Part shown: positions 55,158 through 63,993 of the stretch, piece after piece | Numbering within the stretch: the stretch's first letter is position 1 | Layout: the number at the start of each line of letters is the position of its first letter | From: an uncultured Clostridia bacterium | Lineage (GTDB): Bacteria > Bacillota > Clostridia > Christensenellales > UBA1242 | Direction of reading: 5' to 3' | Length of the DNA stretch: 64,000 bases | NCBI GenBank assembly: GCA_944383915.1 | Contig: CALWRJ010000005.1 | Span: forward strand, 19,457-83,456 | The notes under the pieces: generated by a model | What the model was told of the DNA's origin: nothing | The model's input: only the letters and a program-made list of their open reading frames with translations | Databases searched by the model: none | Made by a program: the position numbers and the translations under genes

Positions 55158-56795
55158 TTATTTAGACTTGCCTTTTTTAACTGCTTTTATAATACTTGGC
55201 GCGATTACGAGCAGTAAAACTGCCGAAACTACAATTACGCCAACTACGATATACCACCATCTCATCTCGGTTACGGTAATTTCGCCGTTTTTCGTTATAC
55301 CAACAACATAAGCAAATTCTGGTGTGCTAACTTCGGTAACATCACTTTCTGGCGTATTTTCGCTACCCGCCACGCTTTCGTCTGTTGTGTCCCCTACTGT
55401 ACTTTCGTTACTTGTTGTATTAGGTGCTGTTTGGCTTGCAGTGTCTATACTGCCTGTGTCACCTGCTGTGCCTTCGCCTGTGTTTTCTGGTGTGTAATCA
55501 AGCGCAACGCAAATATTGCCGTTGTTGTTTGTGGTAAAGAAACAGTTTTTTGCAACGCCAGCATCTAAAAATCTTTGGACAGTTTCGTCTGCTGGGTGGT
55601 CGTATGCGTCACCATTATCGCACGAACAAATCACAACTTCGGGTTTTAAAATATCCAAAAGCGCGCTACTGCTACTCGTTCTGCTCCCGTGGTGTCCTGC
55701 GTCCATAATATCTACATCGGGAAGTTCATCACCGTACAAATCAATGATTTGCTCCTCGAGTTCGGCTTCAGTGTCCCCCGTAAAGCAATATGTTATATCG
55801 TTAAATTCGAGAATAATAAATGCAGAATAGTTGTTCATATCGGTGTACAAGTGCTGGCTATCAATAGGTGCGTAAAAGGTGAAAGTGTAGACATCGCTAG
55901 GGTCGACATTAGGGTCATTTGCGTTTGTGATTGTGTCTAATTCAAAGGTAAAGCCAACTTTTGAATCTCCGCCGTTTTGCTCTGCTTCGGCATACATAGC
56001 CATTAAAGTATCACCATACGAAGCAACGCTTTGCGTCTTTACATTAAATCCATTATATGTATCCCTATCCTCTTGATACATCTCCTCAGTTACATACGCA
56101 GCGTCTATTGCCTCGGCTCTTTCCCTTTCCTCTTCGGCAAAAGCTAGGTCCTCAGCACTTGCGCTTGATTCGTCCTCAATACCGAAATAAACATTTGGTC
56201 TATACATCTCGACTACTTCAAAATTTTCAAGTATTGCTTCCATAAAGGAGAAGTGGTCGTAATCAGGGTGCGTCATAATCATATAGTCGATTTTTGGATT
56301 CCCGCTATCAACCAAATAAGAGCGAATACTACTAACCACATTATCGTCACTTGCTTCTGGATAATCACTCCTATTGTGATAATCAAGAATTGTTCCCGCA
56401 TCGATAATCATATTTTTACCGTCTGGCAAATTTATCAAAATGCAGTCACCCTGCAAAACATTTATGTAGTTAATATTTAGCGTACTGTGTTCACGAGCAT
56501 CAGTAATTGCGGTAATCACGCCATCGCGCTCAAATGTTGAGTTGATTTTGCTTTCAAAATATTCACTAAAAGGCAAAGTACAGAGCATAACAATAGTAAT
56601 TACGATAAAAATACCAGCAAGCCACTTGTTAGACTTTGCATTTTTAACCGCAGTTTTGGCTTGGTTAATCTCTGATTTCGTGAGTTTATCACTGCTCTTG
56701 CCTGTTAGTTTATCGGCAGTTTTAGATGCCTTTTCTAATTTATTTTGCGCTTCTTTTGCCTTCTTTCGCGCTTCGTTATATTTATCCCAAGACAA
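55158..56795 (-). CDS. membrane-anchored metallo-beta-lactamase-fold protein (ComEC/Rec2 C-terminal type)
   Basis: This protein has a coiled-coil-like charged N-terminus, one membrane helix (about residues 58 to 78, WLAGIFIVITIVMLCTLPF), and an extracellular MBL-fold domain of the ComEC C-terminal kind. Metal-binding segments are INVLQGDCILI, MTHPDYDHFSF, FTGDTEAE and AGHHGSRTSSSS. A Thr/Ser-rich linker (about 440 to 495) and a C-terminal membrane helix follow. A TTG at 56795 is the likely start, as AGGGGGTGA is eight bases upstream; a GTG three codons earlier overlaps that site. It is directly after the patatin gene. The substrate is unknown; a nuclease role is possible. Confidence 0.85.
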   Translation of the reverse strand: MSWDKYNEARKKAKEAQNKLEKASKTADKLTGKSSDKLTKSEINQAKTAVKNAKSNKWLAGIFIVITIVMLCTLPFSEYFESKINSTFERDGVITAITDAREHSTLNINYINVLQGDCILINLPDGKNMIIDAGTILDYHNRSDYPEASDDNVVSSIRSYLVDSGNPKIDYMIMTHPDYDHFSFMEAILENFEVVEMYRPNVYFGIEDESSASAEDLAFAEEERERAEAIDAAYVTEEMYQEDRDTYNGFNVKTQSVASYGDTLMAMYAEAEQNGGDSKVGFTFELDTITNANDPNVDPSDVYTFTFYAPIDSQHLYTDMNNYSAFIILEFNDITYCFTGDTEAELEEQIIDLYGDELPDVDIMDAGHHGSRTSSSSALLDILKPEVVICSCDNGDAYDHPADETVQRFLDAGVAKNCFFTTNNNGNICVALDYTPENTGEGTAGDTGSIDTASQTAPNTTSNESTVGDTTDESVAGSENTPESDVTEVSTPEFAYVVGITKNGEITVTEMRWWYIVVGVIVVSAVLLLVIAPSIIKAVKKGKSK

Positions 56796-56796
56796 G

Positions 56797-57747
56797 TTAT
56801 TCACCCCCTATTCTCTTTTTTTCACGAGCAATTTGTTTCGCTTTTCGTTGCATAACTTTTAGCCTATGAGCCGTTTCTTTAATGCTTTCATCAGGCACGC
56901 GCATACCGAGTACTTTTAGAATATTCGGCATTTCCGCCTTTGTAACTTCGTACCCAATCTTTATCATTTCGTCTACATTTTCCAACTTTCGTTGGTCGTA
57001 CTGCGCAAGGTCAACTTTTAAAACATAGTCGCTGTAAACATAGCCCTTTACCGAGTTAGACTTCATTAAAATGCGAAGCGCCGCCTTCATTAATTCCATA
57101 TACTTTGTGCTAGTTGTGCCATAACCACGAGTTGGATTTATGTCTACCGCTAAAACGATGTCCGCCCCCATTTCACGCACAACATCGGCAGGAATATTAT
57201 TTTGAATACCGCCATCGAAAAAACGGTATTCGCCGAAATCAACAGGGTTAAATACTCCTGGCACTGCGCACGAGCCCGAAATAGCCTTCGCAAGATTTCC
57301 GCTAGAAATATGCACTTCTTTTGCGCTAATTATGTCCACCGCAACCGCGGTAAAGGGAATTTTTAAGTCTTGAAAAGTGCGCCCGCCTAACACATCGTTT
57401 ACCACGCTTTCGAGTTTCTCTGTCTTGTTCGGCATAAATGTAATTTTGCTAGTCAAAATGTCTTTTGCTTTTAGCGAACGAGCGCGCTGTTCCATTTCCT
57501 CTACGCTTAACCCCGCACAATACGCCGCCCCCATTAGAGAACCAACCGAAGTCCCTGCCACATAGTCAAATTTTAGCCCAGCCTCATTAAAAGCCTTAAT
57601 TACCCCGATGTACGCAACTCCACGAGTACCGCCCCCGCTGAACGCAAGCCCTAATTTTAACGGATGTAACGGTGCTTCTGGCGCTTGCTCAATTTTTTTA
57701 GTAGTTGGCTTTTTAAAAATATTTTTTAACCAATTCCCAAAGCCCAT
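56797..57747 (-). CDS. patatin-like phospholipase
   Basis: Patatin-like enzymes hydrolyse lipid acyl chains with a Ser-Asp dyad. The oxyanion motif GGGTRG is at residues 38 to 43, Ser67 is in GTSVG, and Asp178 is in FFDGGIQNN, so the active site is complete. The domain ends at about residue 270, and the C-terminal segment is basic (KAKQIAREKKRIGG). Residues 1 to 12 contain a hydrophobic start (GFGNWLKNIF) that may touch the membrane. The start at 57747 is set by GGGGGGTGGAAA. The last codons provide the ribosome binding site for the MBL-fold gene. Confidence 0.93.
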   Translation of the reverse strand: MGFGNWLKNIFKKPTTKKIEQAPEAPLHPLKLGLAFSGGGTRGVAYIGVIKAFNEAGLKFDYVAGTSVGSLMGAAYCAGLSVEEMEQRARSLKAKDILTSKITFMPNKTEKLESVVNDVLGGRTFQDLKIPFTAVAVDIISAKEVHISSGNLAKAISGSCAVPGVFNPVDFGEYRFFDGGIQNNIPADVVREMGADIVLAVDINPTRGYGTTSTKYMELMKAALRILMKSNSVKGYVYSDYVLKVDLAQYDQRKLENVDEMIKIGYEVTKAEMPNILKVLGMRVPDESIKETAHRLKVMQRKAKQIAREKKRIGGE

Positions 57748-57829
57748 TTTCCACCCCCCGAAAATACTCTGTATAATTGTAACAAAATAAATAAAAAAGC
57801 GCAAATAATTTGCTTAATATTTTTATTTA

Positions 57830-57858
57830 AAAAAAGCGCCAAATTAATGGCGCAAGAA
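57830..57858 (-). terminator. terminator of the glycosyltransferase gene
   Basis: GCGCC and GGCGC (57836 to 57853) form a stem with an eight-base loop; on the minus strand TTTTTTTAAATAAAA follows. Confidence 0.8.
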
Positions 57859-57955
57859 TTATTATATTTTCCTTAAAATTTTGCACATAATATTTAGTAT
57901 TATGCTAAAAAATGCAAAATGCTAAAATTTATGAAAAACTTTGATTGCACAAAGT

Positions 57956-58819
57956 TTAGACATTGTGCTTTACCTGTTGCACATCCTCCACGTGAAAACA
58001 TTCTGGGTTGTCTTTTATAATTTGCTTAATTTCGCTAAAAAGTTGCGTATATTGTGGGCATTTTGTAGCGAGCAAGTCCATTTCGTCTGGTTTAATACGG
58101 TGCCACCATTTTTTAGTGAACGGAATATGCCCTTCCCTAACCGAGCAAACGTGGTGAATAATACAATCATCGCCCTTGCCGTTGTATGAATTGAATTTGG
58201 TTGGAATTAATTTTTTCTTTTTGTTAGGAATGATTTTATTCAGCGCGCCCATATCTATGTAGCAGATAAATTTTTTCTCGCCCACCATTTCAGCCGCTTT
58301 CTCAAACGAACCGCTTTCTATAATAGCCTTTAAATTTAAAAGCATTACGCCCGTTTGGAAATATTTTGTAATTCGCCCTAAATCTCTACGCCCCAACACT
58401 TCATAATTAGTTACGTCCATATTCCATAATTCGCTCAAATCTTTGCAAATTATCGTGTCGGTGTCGAGCCAAAGCGCTTTGTCGCCGAGTTCCTTAATAA
58501 ATGGCGCTAAAAGCCTTACGCACACAAACATATTGTAATACTTATTCTCGGCATTCGGTCCGTGCATAAAATACTTGCGGAATAGGTCGGAAACATCAAT
58601 CGCGGTCCACGTGTTTTCGGGGTTTGCCTCTTTTAAAGTTTTTTCCAAAAGTGCGTTTTGTGCGTCACTCAAACGCTTGCTAGACTTTCTGTACTCTGGC
58701 ACTTCGGTAGTAAGACTAATTACCCTCAAAGGCTCTTTGTTCGTCTTTGCAAGCGAATATACGCTTATAAATTGTTGCTTAAACATTCGGTCATCAGAAC
58801 TGTAAAATATCGTTATCAT
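57956..58819 (-). CDS. glycosyltransferase family 8
   Basis: GT8 enzymes transfer hexoses, typically galactose or glucose, from UDP-sugars. The metal-binding DXD is in LWLDTDTIICKDLSELW (near residue 119), with FQTGVMLLNLKAI later. The second histidine-rich segment (IIHHVCSVREGHIPFTKKWWH) is typical. At 287 residues it is normal length. The protein starts MITIFYSSDDRMFK, without a signal peptide. The ATG follows CGAAGGAGTTTTTTT. Stand-alone gene; the acceptor (lipid, wall polymer or protein) cannot be seen. Confidence 0.9.
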   Translation of the reverse strand: MITIFYSSDDRMFKQQFISVYSLAKTNKEPLRVISLTTEVPEYRKSSKRLSDAQNALLEKTLKEANPENTWTAIDVSDLFRKYFMHGPNAENKYYNMFVCVRLLAPFIKELGDKALWLDTDTIICKDLSELWNMDVTNYEVLGRRDLGRITKYFQTGVMLLNLKAIIESGSFEKAAEMVGEKKFICYIDMGALNKIIPNKKKKLIPTKFNSYNGKGDDCIIHHVCSVREGHIPFTKKWWHRIKPDEMDLLATKCPQYTQLFSEIKQIIKDNPECFHVEDVQQVKHNV

Positions 58820-58994
58820 AAAAAAACTCCTTCGTAATATTGTTTAATTATAACATAAAGAATCAATTTTACAAAGCGAATTTATAGTACTTCATTCAAT
58901 TTTGAATTTTGTTTAATAAATTAAGATAATTTTTATTTAATTTATCAAAAATCTATGCTGGAGCAAAATCTCTATTCGCTTCGCTCAAATTAAA

Positions 58995-59020
58995 CAAAAA
59001 AACACCTTTCGGTGCTTTTT
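58995..59020 (-). terminator. terminator of the coiled-coil membrane protein gene
   Basis: GCACC and GGTGT pair around a GAAA tetraloop (59003 to 59015); on the minus strand followed by TTTTTTTGTTT. Confidence 0.9.
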
Positions 59021-59025
59021 ATAAA

Positions 59026-60228
59026 TTACTTGTTTTCTTGTTCTTTAAGTTTTGCGATTGCAGTTTCGACTTCTGCGATGTCGTCCTTGATTTGACGGTT
59101 TTGCTCAACTAAGATTTGGTTAGTTTTTTCAAGAATCGGGAAGCGGTCTTTGTTTTGTTCCATAACCTCTTCGCAGTGTTGAACAGAAAGTCTAAGTCCG
59201 TCTAGCAAGTCTAGGTCCTCACTCAACTTTTTAGCCTTTTCCTCGTCAATGTCTACATAGTTGTTTACGCCATAAAGAAGGACTTTCTTACGAGCGATAA
59301 TTGCTTCTCTTCTACGCAACTTCTCTTGGTCGCGTTGCAAATTGCGTTTTACGCGTGCAAGTGGGTTATATTCCTTACGGTTTCCGCGAAGGTCGCGCTC
59401 GTTAACTTTAAGACGCTCTTGAAGTTTTTTGAGTCTTTCCTCAAGTTGTTCAATTGGGAAGTACTCGTAAACATTTACAATTGGTCTTGCTGGAATTACA
59501 GGCTCGATTGGAGTCTCGTCCTCACCCTCGTCACTTTCGTCCGGCTCTACAACTTCTTGTTGTGGCTCAACAACTTCAGGCTCTGGTTGTACTTCGGGCT
59601 CTGGCTCTGGTTGAACTTCGGTAACGCTTTCAAACTCGTCAACATCATTTTCGACAGGCACAACAGCCTCGTTTTTCTCGCCTGCTTCGTACTTCATAAC
59701 AGACTCGGAGTTAATCTCGTTTATCATATCATCAAAGTCGAAGTCGTCCTCTGGCTTTGTGTCAGCCTTTTGTTCACTTGCTTGCTCTGGTTCAACAGGT
59801 TTAGACTCGTCATCATCAAACAACGAATCAAAGTCGTCAAAGTCGTCAAACTCTTGCTTACGGCGTTCAATCATTTCGTTGCGCTCGTCAGCAAAAGACT
59901 TTTTCTCTACAGCAGGTTGTTCGTCTTGCATACCTGCTTGCCCCATTAACAAGGCTTGTTGCTCGCGCTCAGCCTCGTCCTCATCCCAAGTCTTACGAAC
60001 GGGTTCTTGTGTGCCATTTTCATCCGCCATTACTTCGGGACGGTCGGGGTTTCCTTTTTTGACTTTTACTTCGTCATTGTCAGAATTGCGACCTCTAAAG
60101 AAAATTGAGCCTTTCTTGTTAGTGATCGACAACACAAGGTCGACTAAAAGAATTACGATAAAGGCAAGTGCTGCGATTAACGCAATAATTGTCAGCACAT
60201 TTAAAATTGCTTCTACTACTGGATCCAT
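59026..60228 (-). CDS. membrane-anchored coiled-coil protein of unknown function
   Basis: I do not recognise this 400-residue protein. One membrane helix (ILNVLTIIALIAALAFIVILLVDLVLSI) lies at residues 8 to 35. A long acidic, Glu/Asp/Pro/Gln-rich, probably disordered region follows, containing repeated PEPE/VVEP units (near 205 to 240). The last 150 residues form a coiled coil (QLEERLKKLQERLKVNERDL and onward to AKLKEQENK). The architecture suggests a cell-envelope or division-associated scaffold, but this is inference. The ATG follows GGAGCAAATGAAAA. It is close to ssrA but has its own terminator. Confidence 0.75.
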   Translation of the reverse strand: MDPVVEAILNVLTIIALIAALAFIVILLVDLVLSITNKKGSIFFRGRNSDNDEVKVKKGNPDRPEVMADENGTQEPVRKTWDEDEAEREQQALLMGQAGMQDEQPAVEKKSFADERNEMIERRKQEFDDFDDFDSLFDDDESKPVEPEQASEQKADTKPEDDFDFDDMINEINSESVMKYEAGEKNEAVVPVENDVDEFESVTEVQPEPEPEVQPEPEVVEPQQEVVEPDESDEGEDETPIEPVIPARPIVNVYEYFPIEQLEERLKKLQERLKVNERDLRGNRKEYNPLARVKRNLQRDQEKLRRREAIIARKKVLLYGVNNYVDIDEEKAKKLSEDLDLLDGLRLSVQHCEEVMEQNKDRFPILEKTNQILVEQNRQIKDDIAEVETAIAKLKEQENK

Positions 60229-60262
60229 TTTTCATTTGCTCCTATTTAATAATTTTGCACAC

Positions 60263-60666
60263 TGGTGGAAGCGATGGGAATCGAACCCATGTCCAAACGA
60301 TGTCTGCCACATCTCGAATTACGCGCATATTCCCTTTTTAAATTTAATCTAATTAGGCACTAGGGACTGCACCTATTTAGACGATTTTACCTAACTTAAC
60401 TCCGACACCGACAAAAAGAGCATCGGGCGTGGTATGACTACGGTTGAAGCCCACAAAATAAGCATCACACCAGACCTAGATTGTAGACTGTCTTAAATAG
60501 TTTTAAGACGGGATTTAAGCGTATGCAACTGCGCCAAAGTTGGTAGCAGGCATAGGCTTAACTGCTTTTGATTCAGCATTTAATTTTACTTTCCGTTTTT
60601 AACGCCGACGAGCCGGCGACACGCAAGATATGACACCCTGTCATCTGTCAAAACCAGTACGCTCCC
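60263..60666 (-). ncRNA. ssrA: tmRNA
   Basis: The 5' end GGGAGCGTACTGGTTTTGACAG and the 3' end GGTTCGATTCCCATCGCTTCCACCA, written here as separate parts of the tRNA-like domain, pair in a seven-base acceptor stem (GGGAGCG with CGCTTCC, one G-U). The CCA is encoded. The resume codon GCT is at 60577 and the frame reads AESKAVKPMPATNFGAVAYA before TAA (60517 to 60515). tmRNA rescues stalled ribosomes with SmpB, which is encoded directly upstream, and RNase R, encoded before that, degrades the freed mRNA. The arrangement rnr-smpB-ssrA is canonical. Confidence 0.96.
60518..60577 (-). other. tmRNA-encoded degradation tag
   Basis: Twenty codons from GCT to GCT followed by TAA. The encoded tag ends in VAYA instead of the common ALAA. 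The resume codon was placed by the preceding AAAAT, as in Bacillus tmRNA, and could be off by one or more codons upstream. Confidence 0.75.
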
Positions 60667-60683
60667 ATGAATAATCACAGGAC

Positions 60684-61124
60684 TTACTGTCTTAACTCTC
60701 GTTCTCTATCTCGGGCAATGTCGCGTTTTTTAATAGTGTCGCGTTTGTCGTACAACTTTTTACCCTTGACGATTGCGATGTCAACTTTGACGAGCGATTT
60801 CACAAAATAAAGTTTTAACGGGACAACCGTCAATCCTTTTTGCGAGATTGCACCGTTTAACTCGGCAATTTCGCTTTTGTTTAGCAAAAGTTTCCGGGCT
60901 CTGCGCTCGTCAGGAACAAAGTTTTGAGCGTATGAGTAAGGCTTGATGTACATATTAATTATATACGCTTCGCCATTCTTTACCGCCACAAAAGTATCGT
61001 TTAGGCTGACATGCCCTGCGCGAATAGATTTGACTTCACTACCTTGTAAACTTATGCCTGCCGTAAAGGTTTTTAGAATAAAATACTCAAACCCTGCGCG
61101 CTTGTTGGTGGCAATAACCTTCAT
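60684..61124 (-). CDS. smpB: SsrA-binding protein SmpB
   Basis: SmpB binds tmRNA and brings it to stalled ribosomes. The segment LQGSEVKSIRAGHVSLNDTFVAVKNGEAYIINMYIKPY is diagnostic, and the C-terminal basic tail (KKLYDKRDTIKKRDIARDRERELRQ) inserts into the mRNA channel. At 146 residues it is normal length. The ATG follows AATAGGAGTATAAGGA. It is 17 bases upstream of ssrA and 100 bases downstream of rnr. Confidence 0.97.
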   Translation of the reverse strand: MKVIATNKRAGFEYFILKTFTAGISLQGSEVKSIRAGHVSLNDTFVAVKNGEAYIINMYIKPYSYAQNFVPDERRARKLLLNKSEIAELNGAISQKGLTVVPLKLYFVKSLVKVDIAIVKGKKLYDKRDTIKKRDIARDRERELRQ

Positions 61125-61224
61125 TCCTTATACTCCTATTATACCACAAATTAAAAATTTTTCAATACCTTTTTACAAAAAATGATAAATATTTAATAAA
61201 AATACGCCAAAAAAGCCGAAAAAG

Positions 61225-63342
61225 TTACTTTTCCAGCATTTTAAAGTCTATTTGGCGCTTCCTTAAATTTACGCTAATACACTGCACACGCACTTTTTGC
61301 CCAAGTTGATAATCGTGTTTTGTGCCCGCAAGTTTGTATAGTTTTTCTATGAAAACATAGTTGTCGCTTGGAATATTTTCCATACTACAAAGCCCTTCGA
61401 CCGTATTAGCGAGTTCGACAAAGACCCCAAAATTCGTTACCCCTGTAATAGTGCCATCGAATATTTCGCCGACATGATTTTGCATATAATCGGCTTTTTT
61501 GAGATCCTCGACCTCGCGTTCGGCGGTTTCAGCGAGTTTTTCGCGTTCACTCGTAAATGGCGCTGCCTCTTGCACAAATTCTTTGTAAAATTCGAGTTCT
61601 TTTTTATCTTTATTGCGTAGATAAAATTTCTTTATAATTCGGTGAATTAGCAAGTCTGGATAGCGTCTTATTGGTGAAGTAAAGTGGCAATAATTTATCG
61701 CTGCGATACCGAAGTGCCCTAGATTTTTAGGGTCATAACGCGCTTTTTGAAGGCTACGAAGCATTACAGAATTGATTAGCGTTTCGTATGGTTGCCCTTC
61801 GACCGTTTTAAGTAATTTTTGCAAGTCTTTTGGTGTAACTTTGTCGGGGTTGTTTGCAACTTTTAGTCCAAACTGCCCTGCAAATTGAAAGAAATCAAAC
61901 ATTTTTTGTCCGTCTGGCTGTTCGTGCACACGATACAAAAACGGCAATTTTTCTTTACTGCACGCGAGCGCAACTGTTTCGTTCGCCTCAAGCATAAAAG
62001 ATTCAATCATCATATGCGCTTCGTTTCTCTCGTGCAGTTTAACATCAAGTACATGCCCCGCTTCGTCCATTTCAAACTCGCATTCTGGCAAATCAAACTC
62101 GAGAGCACCGCGAGCCTGCCTTTTCTTTAATAAAATGCGGTGTAATTTCTGCATTGTTTTAAATTCTGGCACTAAATCGTGATATCTAGCGCAAGCGGTT
62201 GGTTCGTCATTAAATATCGCAAAAACATCGTCATAAGTCATTTTTTCGCGAGAACGAATTACACCTTCGCAAATCTCGTAGTCGTAGGTATTCCCCTTTT
62301 CGTCAATTTGCATAATTACTGACAGAGTTAGCCTATTTACCTTTGGGTTAAGCGAACAAATGCCGTTACTTAGTTCACGCGGAAGCATAGGATAAACTAA
62401 ATCAGGGAAATAAACGCTCGTACCTCTTTTGTATGCTTCGTTATCAAGTGGGCTATTTTGCTTTACATAATGGCTAACATCGGCAATATGCACACCAAGA
62501 GTAAAATGCCCGTCTGGGTGTTCGGTAACTTGCACCGCGTCATCAATATCGCGCGTGTCCGCACCGTCAATCGTAACTATTGGCTCGGCGGTAAAATCAC
62601 GGCGTCCGCGCATCGCTTCAAAGGTTACGGACTGCGGAAGTGTGCGCGCCTCTGCCAGTACTTCGGGCTCAAACTCTTCGTAAAGATTATTTTCGCGAAT
62701 AATTGCGAGCATTTCAATTTTAGGGTCGCCGTTAAGCCCAAGTACTTCGGTTAGTACGCCTTGTGGGTTTTTGTCGTTAGCGGTATATTTAGTAATTTGG
62801 CAAACGACTTTATCCCCTTCTTTTACCCTAAACTTCTTGTGGTTGCGGACAACAATATCTTTAAAATAGCGTGTGTCATCAGGCTTAACAAATGCCAAGT
62901 GGTCGTTAACGATATCGAGCGTGCCAACGATGTTTTTAGAATTGCGAGCAACGATTTTTACGACCGCCCCTTCCGTTTTGTCGCCATTTTTGCGTACTTT
63001 TACTAGCACGGTATCGTTGTGTAGCGCTGTTTTAAGTTGTGTTGGCGGAATGAACACATCAGGCGTTTCACCGCCATCGGTAAACTTGCAAAACGCAAAG
63101 CCACGCGAATTGCCGATAAGAATACCTTTTCTAAGCCCCAGCGCTTGCGGTGTGGCGAGTTTGTCTTTGCCTTCGATAATTAAGTCGCCCATTTCAATTA
63201 GTTCGCCAATGCGTCCGTAGGCTTGCGTAAAATCAAACCCTAGCCCGTCACTTAAATTGCGCGCGAGTTCGGTGCGAGTGCGAAAATTTAGTTGATGCTC
63301 ATTAATGAAATTTAAAATGTCTACTGTTTCGTATTCTTGCAT
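61225..63342 (-). CDS. rnr: ribonuclease R, 3' to 5' exoribonuclease
   Basis: RNase R degrades structured RNA, including nonstop mRNA released by tmRNA. After an N-terminal winged-helix region come cold-shock OB domains (residues 65 to 215). The RNB catalytic domain contains the aspartates of TIDGADTRDIDDAVQV (about residues 262 to 277), with GVHIADVSHYV next. A C-terminal S1 domain (ITGVTNFGVFVEL, about residue 625 on) ends the 705-residue chain. The ATG follows TAAAAGGAAAAAGAT. It heads the rnr-smpB-ssrA set. secG, a common upstream neighbour, is not in the window. Confidence 0.97.
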   Translation of the reverse strand: MQEYETVDILNFINEHQLNFRTRTELARNLSDGLGFDFTQAYGRIGELIEMGDLIIEGKDKLATPQALGLRKGILIGNSRGFAFCKFTDGGETPDVFIPPTQLKTALHNDTVLVKVRKNGDKTEGAVVKIVARNSKNIVGTLDIVNDHLAFVKPDDTRYFKDIVVRNHKKFRVKEGDKVVCQITKYTANDKNPQGVLTEVLGLNGDPKIEMLAIIRENNLYEEFEPEVLAEARTLPQSVTFEAMRGRRDFTAEPIVTIDGADTRDIDDAVQVTEHPDGHFTLGVHIADVSHYVKQNSPLDNEAYKRGTSVYFPDLVYPMLPRELSNGICSLNPKVNRLTLSVIMQIDEKGNTYDYEICEGVIRSREKMTYDDVFAIFNDEPTACARYHDLVPEFKTMQKLHRILLKKRQARGALEFDLPECEFEMDEAGHVLDVKLHERNEAHMMIESFMLEANETVALACSKEKLPFLYRVHEQPDGQKMFDFFQFAGQFGLKVANNPDKVTPKDLQKLLKTVEGQPYETLINSVMLRSLQKARYDPKNLGHFGIAAINYCHFTSPIRRYPDLLIHRIIKKFYLRNKDKKELEFYKEFVQEAAPFTSEREKLAETAEREVEDLKKADYMQNHVGEIFDGTITGVTNFGVFVELANTVEGLCSMENIPSDNYVFIEKLYKLAGTKHDYQLGQKVRVQCISVNLRKRQIDFKMLEK

Positions 63343-63674
63343 ATCTTTTTCCTTTTACGAAAAAGTATAACATAACAAGCGCCGTTTATCAATTATTTTT
63401 AAACAATTTGTAATTTAAAATTATTTTTATCGCATTTAGCGAAAATTATTTTTTGATTTATTTTGGTACTTTTATTTATTGTTTAGTTTTAGTTTTTTGT
63501 TTTAATTTATTTTTGTACTTTTATGGCTTAAAAATTTCCGCTACGCGAAAAATTTTAAGCAAAAAAACAAAATGCTTCGCATTATTTTTTGTCCTACGCG
63601 GACGGCGGGACGGTGACCGTCCAAGCAATACGCCTACGGCGAGTGCAATACTTCGTAAATTAGCAATTAGTAGG
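63343..63674. other. gene-free region upstream of rnr with a GC palindrome
   Basis: No gene is supported. GGACGGTGACCGTCC (63608 to 63622) is a perfect inverted repeat with one central base. Around it are GC-richer short words (CTACGCG, GCCTACGGCG) unlike the AT-rich gene-flanking sequence. Confidence 0.5.
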
Positions 63675-63918
63675 TAGCAATTAGCAGTTAATGTGCGCGT
63701 GCGCGCAAGCATTTAAAAATATTTTTAAATATTTTCTAGCCTTAATTCAAAAATCAAAATTAAGCGAGGCCAAAGGCGAAGCATTCAGCCTTAATTCCTA
63801 ATTCCTAATTGTTTGGGCTTGCGCGCGCGCACATCAATTCAAAATTCAAAATTCCTAATTCAAAATTAAGCGCAGCGCATGTGCTTGCGCGCATGCGCAC
63901 ATTAACTGCTAATTGCTA
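63675..63918. repeat. long inverted-repeat element with near-perfect 37-base arms
   Basis: The segment 63675 to 63711 (starting TAGCAATTAGCAGTTAATG) is the reverse complement of 63882 to 63918 with one mismatch. The 170 bases between contain several further repeats of CAAAATTAAG, CCTAATT and GCGCGC words. No ORF of any credibility lies inside. It is probably a MITE-like or repetitive extragenic element. Confidence 0.75.
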
Positions 63919-63957
63919 ATTTGAGCGTAGCGAGTAAGATTGCTAATTACTAATTTA

Positions 63958-63993
63958 TTAAAAAATTCACCCCTTTTGAAGTGAATTTTTTAA
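63958..63993. terminator. bidirectional terminator near the window end
   Basis: AAAAATTCAC (63961 to 63970) and GTGAATTTTT (63981 to 63990) form a ten-base stem with a ten-base loop. It may end a gene just beyond the window. Confidence 0.7.

Noticed and set aside
59326-59949. Long plus-strand frame of 207 codons opposite the coiled-coil protein
   Set aside because: It mirrors an acidic, Glu-rich gene, is made of Leu/Phe/Trp-rich nonsense and has no ribosome binding site or family.
60263-60300. A tRNA gene from the GGTTCGATTCCC T-arm and CCA end
   Set aside because: No anticodon or D arm follows; the matching 5' half is 370 bases away, next to smpB, so this is tmRNA.
63521-63712. Minus-strand frame of 63 codons in the repeat tail
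   Set aside because: It runs through repeat arms and palindromes, lacks a ribosome binding site and has no known relative.
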